DNA of 64,000 nt. It comes from Herbidospora mongoliensis. GTDB lineage: Bacteria; Actinomycetota; Actinomycetes; Streptosporangiales; Streptosporangiaceae. The stretch spans positions 1-64,000 of the forward strand of contig NZ_BBXD01000031.1 of the NCBI RefSeq assembly GCF_001570545.1, in the 5' to 3' direction. This document shows positions 52,553-60,226 of this stretch, piece by piece. The notes beneath the pieces are model-generated. The model did no database searches. It was not told where the DNA came from and worked only from the letters and a program-made list of their open reading frames with translations. Position 1 is the first letter of the stretch. The number at the start of each line of letters is the position of its first letter. The translations under genes were made by a program, and so were the position numbers.

Positions 52553-53572
52553 ATGGAACGCCGGGGCCGGGAGCGACGATCATCTGGTGTGCTCCTGAGC
52601 AATCGCGCGGTCTTCGCCAGCTCCGACCTCGACGAGGTCCGGGTCGAGGTCGCCAAGGTGTTCTGCCCGCATCGGCTGGACCTGGTCGGGGATGCGGATC
52701 TGCTGGCGGCCCGGTTCAACTCCGTCCAGCTCGGCTCGGTGCGGGTCAGTTACCTCGACTACGGGGCCGACGTGCACATCGAACCGGGGGACCTCGACAC
52801 GTTCTTCCTGGTCATGATCCCGCTCGTGGGGCGGAGCCTGATCAGGGCCGGGGACCAGGAGGTCGTCTCCACCCCCTCGCTGGCCGCGATGCCCTCGCCG
52901 ACGCGTCACCTCGACATGCGGTGGGCCGCGGGGTGTCCCCAGTTGGTGATCAAGTTCGAGCGGACCTCCATCGAGCGCTCGCTGGAGCAGATGCTCGGGG
53001 AGCGGCTCGGCGATCCGGTCGTCTTCGATCTCGGCATGGATCTGAGAATGGGGTGGACGCGGTCCTGGCGGGACATGGCCGATCTGCTCGTCAGGGACGC
53101 CGAACGCGACGACGGGCTGACCGGGCATCCGCTGGCCATCGCGCATCTGGAGAACGCGCTGATCACGCTGCTGCTGACCATGCAGCCGTCCAACTATCTG
53201 GAACGGCTCCGGGCGCCCAGGCCGGCCGCGCTGCCGAAGGTCGTGCGCCGGGCGATGGAGTTCATCGACGGGCACGCGCACCTGCCGCTCACCACGTCCG
53301 ACATCGCCCGTGCGGTCGCGGTCAGCAGCCGCTCGCTCCAGGAGGGGTTCCGCGCGCATTCCGGGCTGACTCCGACGGCCTATCTCCGGCAGGTGCGGCT
53401 GGCGCGGGTGCACGACGAGCTCAGGGCGGCCGATCCCGCCAGGGCCACGGTGACGACGGTGGCGGCCCGGTGGGGGTTCCTGCACCAGGGACGGTTCGCC
53501 GCGCTGTACCGCGCGCGGTACGGGATGCCGCCGTCGGAGACGTTGCGCACGGGCTCGGCGTCAGGTGGATGA
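52553..53572 (+). CDS. AraC-family transcriptional regulator
   Basis: About 339 residues. The N-terminal part resembles the AraC-binding-like domain 2 (the SSDLDEVRVEVAKVF and G-S-V-R-V-S-Y-L-D-Y-G-A-D-V segments). The C-terminal 100 residues have two helix-turn-helix motifs: TTSDIARAVAVSSRSLQEGF and TVTTVAARWGFLHQGRFAAL. The start is unsure: GTG 52499, ATG 52553 and GTG 52589 are in frame, the last closest to family length. The StyA/StyB pair follows on the same strand after 100 bases. Confidence 0.88.
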   Translation: MERRGRERRSSGVLLSNRAVFASSDLDEVRVEVAKVFCPHRLDLVGDADLLAARFNSVQLGSVRVSYLDYGADVHIEPGDLDTFFLVMIPLVGRSLIRAGDQEVVSTPSLAAMPSPTRHLDMRWAAGCPQLVIKFERTSIERSLEQMLGERLGDPVVFDLGMDLRMGWTRSWRDMADLLVRDAERDDGLTGHPLAIAHLENALITLLLTMQPSNYLERLRAPRPAALPKVVRRAMEFIDGHAHLPLTTSDIARAVAVSSRSLQEGFRAHSGLTPTAYLRQVRLARVHDELRAADPARATVTTVAARWGFLHQGRFAALYRARYGMPPSETLRTGSASGG

Positions 53573-53674
53573 GATCCGCGCTCAGTGGATAGCCGGGGTG
53601 GACGCGGCGACCGTACCGTTCTTGTCAGGCGCCGATCGACATCTCCACTCCTGACACAGAAGGAACACCTCACC

Positions 53675-54898
53675 ATGCGCGACATCCTCATCGTCGGCGC
53701 CGGTCAGGCCGGCCTCCACCTGGCCATCGGCCTGCTCCAGCACGGCTACGACGTCACCGTGATCTCCAACCGCACCGCCGAGGACATCCGCGACGGCCGG
53801 GTGATGTCGGGCCAGGCCATGTTCGGCACCGCCCAGGCCCACGAGCGTGAGCTCGGCCTCGACTGGTGGACGGACGTGTGCCCGCCCATCGAGGGCATCG
53901 CCCTCACGGTTCCCGGCCCGGACGGCGGCAAGGCGCTCGACTGGATGGCGCCGCTCGACGTCCCGGCCCGGTCGGTCGACCAGCGGCTGAAGATGCCGGC
54001 CTGGCTGGGCGAGTTCGAGCGGCTCGGCGGCAAGCTCGTCCTGCACGACGCCACCCCGGAGGACCTGGAGAGCTACGCCGCCCGATACGACCTGGTCCTG
54101 GTCGCCGCGGGGAAGGGGCCGATCGCCTCGCTCTTCGAGCGCGACCCCGCGCGTTCTCCGTACACCGCTCCGCAGCGGGCGCTGGCGGTCACCTACGTCA
54201 ACGGCCTGGCTCCCCGGCCCGATCACTCGGCGGTCTGCTTCAACCTGCTCCCCGGGGTGGGGGAGTACTTCGTCTTCCCCGCGCTCACGCACACCGGGCC
54301 CTGCGAGATCATGGTGTTCGAGGGCGTGCCGGGCGGTCCGATGGACTGCTGGGGCGACGTGCGCGGCCCGGCCGAGCACCTGGCGCGCAGCCGCGAGATC
54401 CTGGAGACCTTCTTCCCGTGGGAGGCCGAGCGCTGCGCCGGGATCGAGCTCACCGATGCCAACGCCGTCCTGACCGGCCGCTTCGCGCCCACGGTCCGCC
54501 GTCCGGTCGCCGTGCTGCCCTCCGGCGCGCCGGTGCTCGGGGTCGCCGACGTCGTGGTGCTCAACGACCCGATCACCGGGCAAGGCAGCAACAACGCGGC
54601 CAAGTGCGCCGCCACCTATCTACGGGCCATCGTGGAACGGGGCGGGCAGCCGTTCGACGCCGACTGGATGGGGCGGACCTTCGACCTCTTCTGGACGCGG
54701 GCCCAGCACGCCACGAACTGGACCAACGCCCTGCTGGCCCCGGCCGAACCCCATCACCTGGCGCTTCTCGGCGCCGCCGGGCAGCATCCGGAGATCGCCT
54801 CCCGGTTCGTCAACGGGTTCGACGACCCGACCGACTACGCCGAGTGGTTCATGGACGCCGGCCGGGCCGGGGCCTACCTGAACAGGGTCGCGGCATGA
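53675..54898 (+). CDS. Styrene monooxygenase-like FAD oxygenase (StyA type)
   Basis: A 407-residue single-component-FAD-binding oxygenase of the two-component class. The Rossmann motif G8-A-G-Q-A-G, the SGQAMFGTAQAHERELGLDW segment and the GQGSNNAAK end motif match StyA/SMO-like enzymes. These epoxidise or hydroxylate aromatic or alkene substrates with FADH2 from a partner reductase, encoded next with a 4-base overlap. AGAAGGAA precedes ATG 53675. The natural substrate may be indole or styrene-like. Confidence 0.87.
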   Translation: MRDILIVGAGQAGLHLAIGLLQHGYDVTVISNRTAEDIRDGRVMSGQAMFGTAQAHERELGLDWWTDVCPPIEGIALTVPGPDGGKALDWMAPLDVPARSVDQRLKMPAWLGEFERLGGKLVLHDATPEDLESYAARYDLVLVAAGKGPIASLFERDPARSPYTAPQRALAVTYVNGLAPRPDHSAVCFNLLPGVGEYFVFPALTHTGPCEIMVFEGVPGGPMDCWGDVRGPAEHLARSREILETFFPWEAERCAGIELTDANAVLTGRFAPTVRRPVAVLPSGAPVLGVADVVVLNDPITGQGSNNAAKCAATYLRAIVERGGQPFDADWMGRTFDLFWTRAQHATNWTNALLAPAEPHHLALLGAAGQHPEIASRFVNGFDDPTDYAEWFMDAGRAGAYLNRVAA

Positions 54899-55377
54899 GA
54901 TCGCTGCGGGAGGCCTTCGGTCAGTTCGCGACCGGGGTGGCGGTGATCACGACGGTGACCGACGACGGTGAGCGAGCCGGGGTGACCGTCAACTCCTTCA
55001 CCTCGGTCTCGCTCGATCCGCCGCTGGTGCTCTGGTGCCTGTCGAACCGGGCGCCCAGCGCGTCGATCTTCCTGCGGGCGGGGCGGTTCGCCGCCAACGT
55101 CCTGGCGGCCGACCAGGACCATCTGTCCCGGCGCTTCGCCACACCGTCCGCCGACAAGTTCGCCGGGGTGGAGTTGCTCGGCACTCCGCTGCCGATCCTC
55201 GCGGGCGCGCTGGCCAGTTTCGTCTGTCGTACGGAGCGCGTGTACGACGGCGGTGACCACCACATCTTCGTCGGAGAGGTGGAGCGCTACCAGCGGGGCG
55301 CGGGGGAGCCGCTCGTCTTCCACTCCGGCCGATACCGGGAGTTCTGGCCCGAGGTGACGGTCGGCGGGGCCGCGTAA
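54895..55377 (+). CDS. Flavin reductase (StyB/HpaC type)
   Basis: A 160-residue flavin reductase-like domain protein. The F-A-T-G-V-A-V-I-T-T start, T-V-N-S-F-T-S-V-S-L-D-P-P-L-V-L-W-C and the H-H-I-F-V-G-E-V end are family features. It would use NADH to supply FADH2 to the StyA-like oxygenase. A terminator follows. Confidence 0.93.
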   Translation: MRSLREAFGQFATGVAVITTVTDDGERAGVTVNSFTSVSLDPPLVLWCLSNRAPSASIFLRAGRFAANVLAADQDHLSRRFATPSADKFAGVELLGTPLPILAGALASFVCRTERVYDGGDHHIFVGEVERYQRGAGEPLVFHSGRYREFWPEVTVGGAA

Positions 55378-55408
55378 CCCCGGGTAAGACAGCGGAGCAG
55401 ACCATGGA

Positions 55409-55432
55409 CGGCGGTGTCTTGGGACACCGCCG
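55409..55432 (+). terminator. Intrinsic terminator after the flavin reductase
   Basis: A 10-bp perfect stem (55409-55418 with 55423-55432) and TTGG loop followed by CTTTTGG. Confidence 0.88.
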
Positions 55433-55482
55433 CTTTTGGTCGTCCCGGTGACGTGCGAAAGGCCGGCCTCAGCTTGTTCGGG

Positions 55483-55701
55483 TCACGCGTAGAGGAAGTA
55501 GTAGCGGTACCGCTCCTCCCACTCGCAGTCGTAGTCGTTCCACCAGTTCTGGTGGACGCCCTGGGTGCCGATTCGCTCGCACTCCGACTCGTACCTGAAG
55601 ACGCCGGCCAGCCTGTCGGCCTGGGCGGGGGCGGCGCCGATCGTCAGGAACGCTCCGAGGACCACGACGGTCGAGACGAGAACAGCGCGTGCCTTTCGCA
55701 T
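55483..55701 (-). CDS. Small secreted protein
   Basis: A 72-residue precursor. Residues 1-28 are a signal peptide (cleavage near AQA-D). The mature 44 residues are rich in Tyr, Trp, Glu and Asp with two Cys that may form one disulfide. The AGGAGG site is excellent. A GATAAT -10 box lies 38 bases before the start (55744-55739). No known family. Confidence 0.75.
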   Translation of the reverse strand: MRKARAVLVSTVVVLGAFLTIGAAPAQADRLAGVFRYESECERIGTQGVHQNWWNDYDCEWEERYRYYFLYA

Positions 55702-55744
55702 TCGTCCTCCTGTGACTGTGGAGATCATGACGGCGGACATTATC

Positions 55745-56022
55745 ACCAACTGCGCGCAAGGAAAATTGTCACGGTCGCTCAGGGCGGCGGATTCGTTGAA
55801 AGTTTCATCGGCGGACGCCACCGGATGCAGGTGTGCGCGGTAATTCACCGTCAGTAAAGTCGGAATTACTTTCCGGCTCCTGTCCAATTCCGGACACGGC
55901 GGGCCCAGGAAGGCCTCGCAGGTGCGTATCCGACGGCGTGTGCAGGGCATGCATGATCTGTACATCTTCGCGCCGTGTGTGATGTCTACCGTCCGATTCG
56001 TGCTGCTCTTCCTGTTCGAATG
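55745..56022 (+). other. Intergenic stretch, no supported gene
   Basis: Moderately A/T-rich. It contains upstream parts of the promoters on both sides; no gene is seen. Confidence 0.4.
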
Positions 56023-56093
56023 AATCGATGTAAACAACACTTTGACCGTCGTCACTTTCTTGGCATATCGTCGCCCCGCCCATATCGATGTAA
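56023..56093 (+). promoter_or_regulatory. Promoter of the esterase gene flanked by a direct repeat
   Basis: TTGACC (56042-56047), 18 bases and TATCGT (56066-56071) form a candidate promoter. The 10-mer ATCGATGTAA occurs on both sides, at 56023-56032 and 56084-56093. Binding of a regulator to both copies would bracket the promoter. Confidence 0.5.
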
Positions 56094-56225
56094 GCCGCGA
56101 CACTCGAACACGTCGTTCTCGCAGGCGCTACGGTCGGCGTGCTGATCGCGGCTGTCCCGGCACCGGAGGAGACACGGACGGTCACCGGGGAAAGCGGCGA
56201 TCATCCGACTGACCGGAGTCGCAGA

Positions 56226-57542
56226 ATGCAAGATCGAACCCGCATGTCCATGGTTGTCGGCATGGTCATGACCATGCTGGCCACCATCGGCGTCACCGTG
56301 GCCATCGCGCCACCGGCGCACGCAGCGGTGATCAGTGACATCGCCTACGCGTCCGCATCACCGGCCGGCACCAGGGGGCATCTGCTGGACCTCCACCTGC
56401 CGTCCACCGGCATGACGCCGCGGCCGCTGATCATCTGGCACAGCGGCTCGGCGTGGACGAGCGACGACACCAAGGCCGACGCGGCCGCGATCGCGGCCAT
56501 CTTCAACCCGCTGGGCTTCGCGGTGGCCGGCGTCAACGTCCGGTCCAGCGCCCAGGCGATCTTCCCCGCCCAGGTGCACGACATCAAGTCGGCCATCCGC
56601 TGGCTGCGTGCCAACGCCGCCACCTACCAGATCGACCCCAACCGCATCGCGATCGCGGGCGACTCGTCGGGCGCCTGGCTGACGGAGATGGCCGTCTTCT
56701 CCGGCGGCGTCGCGGCACTGGAGGGCACCGTCGGCACGACCGGCGTCTCCAGCGCGGTGAACGTGGGGCTCGCGTTCTACAGCCCGACCGACTTCCTGCA
56801 GATGAACTCGCAGAACCTGCCCACCGGGGGGCTCGACCACAACTCGCCCGCCTCCCCGGAATCCCTGCTGGTCGGCTGCCCGATCCAGACCTGTCCGGCC
56901 GCGACGGCCCTGGCCAATCCGATGACCTACGTCGACTCAGGCGACCCGCCGCTGATGTTCATGCACGGCCAGGCCGACTTCCTGGTGCCGCACGGGCAGA
57001 GCGTCCTGCTCTTCAACCGGATCAAGGCCCAGTGCGGCAACGCCACCTTCATCTCGGTGCCCGCCGCCGACCACATGATGGTCCAGATCATGGACCCCGC
57101 CCAGTACGGCAACGAGACCGTCCGCACCACCGCCAGCTGCGGCGAGACCGTCAGCACCGGCACGCTGCACCCCACCTGGGCCAACTTCACGACCTGGATC
57201 CGCAGCGGGCTCAAGCTGGGCAACGCCTGCGAGGTCACCTACGCCACCGGCACCTGGAACGGCGCCTTCAACGGCACCGCGACCATCAGGAACACCGGCA
57301 CGACCCCCATCCAGAACTGGACCCTGCAGTGGACGTGGGGCGGCAACCAGGCCATCACGACCGCCTGGAACGCCACGGTGACCCAGGTCGGCACCGCGGT
57401 CACCGCCCGTGACGCCGGCCACAACTCCTACATCGGCCCCGGTTCCAGCCAGAGCTTCGGTTTCTCGGCGACCGCCACCGGGTCGAACGCCATTCCGGCC
57501 CAGTTCAAGCTCAACAACATCGTCTGCACACGAGTGCCCTGA
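56226..57542 (+). CDS. Secreted alpha/beta-hydrolase esterase with CBM2 module
   Basis: A 438-residue secreted enzyme. Signal peptide 1-33 (cleavage at AHA-A). The hydrolase domain has the nucleophile motif GDSSG (Ser147), the acid near HGQADFLVP and the catalytic His in AADHMM. The last 100 residues are a family 2 cellulose-binding module (NACEVTYATGTWNGAFNG onward, with the W-T-L-Q-W-T-W pair). Such enzymes deacetylate or de-feruloylate plant wall polysaccharides. ATG 56226 has GGAG upstream. Confidence 0.9.
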   Translation: MQDRTRMSMVVGMVMTMLATIGVTVAIAPPAHAAVISDIAYASASPAGTRGHLLDLHLPSTGMTPRPLIIWHSGSAWTSDDTKADAAAIAAIFNPLGFAVAGVNVRSSAQAIFPAQVHDIKSAIRWLRANAATYQIDPNRIAIAGDSSGAWLTEMAVFSGGVAALEGTVGTTGVSSAVNVGLAFYSPTDFLQMNSQNLPTGGLDHNSPASPESLLVGCPIQTCPAATALANPMTYVDSGDPPLMFMHGQADFLVPHGQSVLLFNRIKAQCGNATFISVPAADHMMVQIMDPAQYGNETVRTTASCGETVSTGTLHPTWANFTTWIRSGLKLGNACEVTYATGTWNGAFNGTATIRNTGTTPIQNWTLQWTWGGNQAITTAWNATVTQVGTAVTARDAGHNSYIGPGSSQSFGFSATATGSNAIPAQFKLNNIVCTRVP

Positions 57543-57551
57543 CACGACGAC

Positions 57552-57587
57552 GCGCCGGGCCCGAGCTGAATGGCGACGGCCCGGCGC
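57552..57587 (+). terminator. Intrinsic terminator after the esterase
   Basis: GCGCCGGGCC (57552-57561) pairs with GGCCCGGCGC (57578-57587), loop of 16 bases, then CGTTTT. Confidence 0.85.
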
Positions 57588-57689
57588 CGTTTTGCATCCG
57601 GGAAAACCGGGCTGTGAAGCGATGAGACGCATTTCCAAACTCGACACGTACTGTCGGGTAATGCTCACGGAATGTCGTCGGCCTTCATA

Positions 57690-57718
57690 TTGCCTTAACC
57701 ACGGTCGGCCCCTATGGT
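57690..57718 (+). promoter_or_regulatory. Candidate promoter of the polyketide operon
   Basis: TTGCCT (57690-57695), a 17-base spacer and TATGGT (57713-57718) lie in an A/T-richer stretch. The transcript would have a leader of about 135 bases before the first KAS III gene. Confidence 0.5.
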
Positions 57719-57861
57719 TTCCCCTGGCGGCTCCCAGCCTATTTACCGTCTTTTTCATACCGGTCGGAATCTTTTGATATCCCGGGGCCCGAGATTAATC
57801 GGATGAGCCGCCCCTTTCTTCCTAAGAGCCGTTTCCCAGATCATGATGAGTTAGGGGACGT

Positions 57862-58914
57862 GTGCGTACATCCAACATGTTCGTCAGGAGTCTCGGCGTT
57901 TACGTACCTGAAAGCGTGAGCGTCGAGCACGCGGTCCGCGAAGGCTGGTATCCGGCCGAGGAGGCCGAGAAGTTCCGCCAGATCGGCGCGGCGGTGGCCG
58001 GCGACATGCCCGCGCCCGAGATGGCGCGGCTCGCGGTCCTGGACGCGTACGACCGATGGAAAGAGTCCTCTCCGCGAGAGCTCGACCTGCTGCTCTACCC
58101 GTCGGTGTGGCACCAGGGCCCGAACGGCTGGCAGCCCCAGCACTACCTGCAGATGCACCTCCTCGGCGGGAACGTGCCCGCGTTCGAGATCCGGAGCGGC
58201 TGCGTCGGGATGATCAGCTCGCTGGAGCTGGCGGCGAGCTACCTGCAGGCCGTACCCGAGCGGGAGACGGCCATGGTCGTGTCCTCCGACAACCACGGCA
58301 CCCCGCTGGTCGACCGCTGGACGATGACCCCCGGCGCGCTGATCGGCGACGCCGCGGCCGCGCTCCTCCTCGGCAAGGACTACGGCATGGCCGAGCTCCT
58401 GTCGGTGAACGCGACGGTGATCCCGGAGGCCGACGCCGTCAACGACGGCGGCTACCCGCTGTTCCCGCCGGACGCCACCGTCGGCGTGGGGCTGAGCTTC
58501 GGCGACCGGCACGAGGAGTTCCGCCAGAAGCTGCTCAAGAAGCAGGGCACCGGGATCCACCTGACGATCCAGAAGACGATGATGCAGCAGGTCGAGAAGA
58601 CCCTCGACGAGGCCGGGATCGGGCTCTCCGACATCACCAAGGTGGCGCTGCCGCACGGCCGCCGCGAGGACCTCGACGGGCAGATGTCCTGGCTGGGCAT
58701 CGAGGAAGACCAGACGACCTGGGACTACGGCAGGCGCGTGGGCCACTGCGGCGCGGTGGACCAGTTCATCGCCTTCGAGCACCTGATCGCGACCGGCGGG
58801 CTCGTCGAGGGCGATCACCTGCTCATGGTCGGGTTCGGCTCCGGCACGTCCTGCGCCGCGGCCGTCTTCAAGGTCCTGTCCACCTCTCCCGTCACGACTG
58901 GGGCACGCGCATGA
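57862..58914 (+). CDS. KAS III-like acyltransferase/condensing enzyme 1
   Basis: A 350-residue thiolase-fold protein of the ketoacyl-ACP synthase III family. The nucleophile is C114 in IRSGCVG. H265 (VALPH) is at the place of the KAS III His; where KAS III has the GNTSAAS Asn, this protein reads GHCGAVD (H295, D300). Such changed third residues are known in KAS III-like acyltransferases of the CerJ/ChlB3 kind rather than in true condensing enzymes. GTG 57862 or ATG 57877 may be the start. It overlaps the ACP gene by 4 bases. Confidence 0.88.
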   Translation: MRTSNMFVRSLGVYVPESVSVEHAVREGWYPAEEAEKFRQIGAAVAGDMPAPEMARLAVLDAYDRWKESSPRELDLLLYPSVWHQGPNGWQPQHYLQMHLLGGNVPAFEIRSGCVGMISSLELAASYLQAVPERETAMVVSSDNHGTPLVDRWTMTPGALIGDAAAALLLGKDYGMAELLSVNATVIPEADAVNDGGYPLFPPDATVGVGLSFGDRHEEFRQKLLKKQGTGIHLTIQKTMMQQVEKTLDEAGIGLSDITKVALPHGRREDLDGQMSWLGIEEDQTTWDYGRRVGHCGAVDQFIAFEHLIATGGLVEGDHLLMVGFGSGTSCAAAVFKVLSTSPVTTGARA

Positions 58915-59162
58915 CCGAGCTCACGCAGAAGCTCGTCGACTTCATCCAGGACAACCTCGTCCAGGCCGGCGACGACATCAAGGTCGACGAGACGACCCCG
59001 CTCCTCACCTCGGGTCTCCTGGACTCCCTGCGGACGGCGCGGCTGCTGAACTTCCTCCGCAAGGACGTCGGCGTCCCGGTCCCCGCCGCGAAGCTCGACT
59101 CCGAGAACTTCCAGGACGTCACGACCATCGTGGCCATGCTCAGAGAGTTAGAAACGGTCTAA
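58911..59162 (+). CDS. Free-standing acyl carrier protein
   Basis: An 83-residue ACP. The phosphopantetheine site is S39 in LLDSL. Residues 24-33 (KVDETTPLLT) and the rest fit the four-helix carrier fold. It is coupled by overlap to the first KAS III-like gene and followed without a gap by the second, so it is probably their shared carrier. This is not the fatty acid ACP, which lies elsewhere in such genomes. Confidence 0.92.
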   Translation: MTELTQKLVDFIQDNLVQAGDDIKVDETTPLLTSGLLDSLRTARLLNFLRKDVGVPVPAAKLDSENFQDVTTIVAMLRELETV

Positions 59163-60206
59163 ATGCGGTTCGCGGACACGTACATCAGCGGCGTGGGAGC
59201 CTTCATCCCCAGGACCGTCGTCAGCGTCGAGAAGGCCGTCGCCAAGGGCTGGTACCCGGCCGAAGAGGTCGAGCTGCACCACCTGGCCGGAGCGGTGGTG
59301 GCCGGTGATCTACCGGCGCCGGAGATGGCCCTGCACGCCGCGCGCAGCGCGCTGAAGCGCAGCGGACGGGCACCCGCCGATCTGGACCTCCTCCTGTACG
59401 CCTCGACGTGGCACCAGGGACCGGACGGCTGGCCCCCCCACTCCTACCTGCAGCGCGAGCTCGTCGGCGGGGACGTCCTGGCCACCGAGATCCGGCAGGG
59501 CTGCAACGGGATCTTCATCGCCCTGGAACTCGCGGCCGGTCACCTCGACGCGGCCCCCGGACGGCGGGCCGCCCTGCTGGTCGCCGCCGACAACTACGGC
59601 ACCCCCCTGATGGACCGGTGGCGGATGGGCCCCGGATTCATCGGCGGGGACGCCGCCAGCGCTCTCGTGCTCTCCAAGGAGACGGGCTTCGCGCGCCTGA
59701 CGTCGGTCTGCACGACGACGGTGACCGAGGCCGAGGAACTGCACCGGGGCAGCGAACCCCTGTTCCCCCCGGGTGTCACGGTCGGGCGCAAGATGAGCTT
59801 CTCGGCCAGGAACGAGCAGTTCCGGCAGCAGGTCATGTCCAAGGGCGAGGCCACCGCGGCGCTGTTCAAAATCCAGCGCGCGCTGATGGAGGTCGTCGAA
59901 CGCGCCCTGGACGAGAGCGGCATCACGACGGGCGATCTCACCCGGGTGGCGTTCATGAACTACTCGGAAGAGATCGTCGAACAGCGGTGCATGGCCATGC
60001 TCGACCTGCCCATGTCCCGCTCCACCTGGGACTACGGCCGCACCATCGGCCACTGCGGGGCCAGTGACCAGGTCCTGTCCCTCGACCACCTGCTGATGAC
60101 CGGGCAGCTGGGTCCCGGCGACCACATGCTGATGCTCGGCACCGGGCCGGGAGTGACCGTCTCCTGCGCCGTGATCAAGATCGTTGACAATCCTCAATGG
60201 GTTTGA
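59163..60206 (+). CDS. KAS III-like acyltransferase 2 (altered active site)
   Basis: A 347-residue paralogue of the first protein. The nucleophile C114 (RQGCNG) is kept, and GHCGASD (H297, D302) matches its neighbour, but the residue at the KAS III His position is Asn (N266 in FMNYSEE). It therefore should not condense by the usual mechanism and more likely transfers an acyl group, or works with a displaced His. ATG 59163 follows the ACP stop directly. The PKS gene begins 21 bases after its stop. Confidence 0.88.
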   Translation: MRFADTYISGVGAFIPRTVVSVEKAVAKGWYPAEEVELHHLAGAVVAGDLPAPEMALHAARSALKRSGRAPADLDLLLYASTWHQGPDGWPPHSYLQRELVGGDVLATEIRQGCNGIFIALELAAGHLDAAPGRRAALLVAADNYGTPLMDRWRMGPGFIGGDAASALVLSKETGFARLTSVCTTTVTEAEELHRGSEPLFPPGVTVGRKMSFSARNEQFRQQVMSKGEATAALFKIQRALMEVVERALDESGITTGDLTRVAFMNYSEEIVEQRCMAMLDLPMSRSTWDYGRTIGHCGASDQVLSLDHLLMTGQLGPGDHMLMLGTGPGVTVSCAVIKIVDNPQWV

Positions 60207-60226
60207 ACCGAAGGGAACGAACGCAG

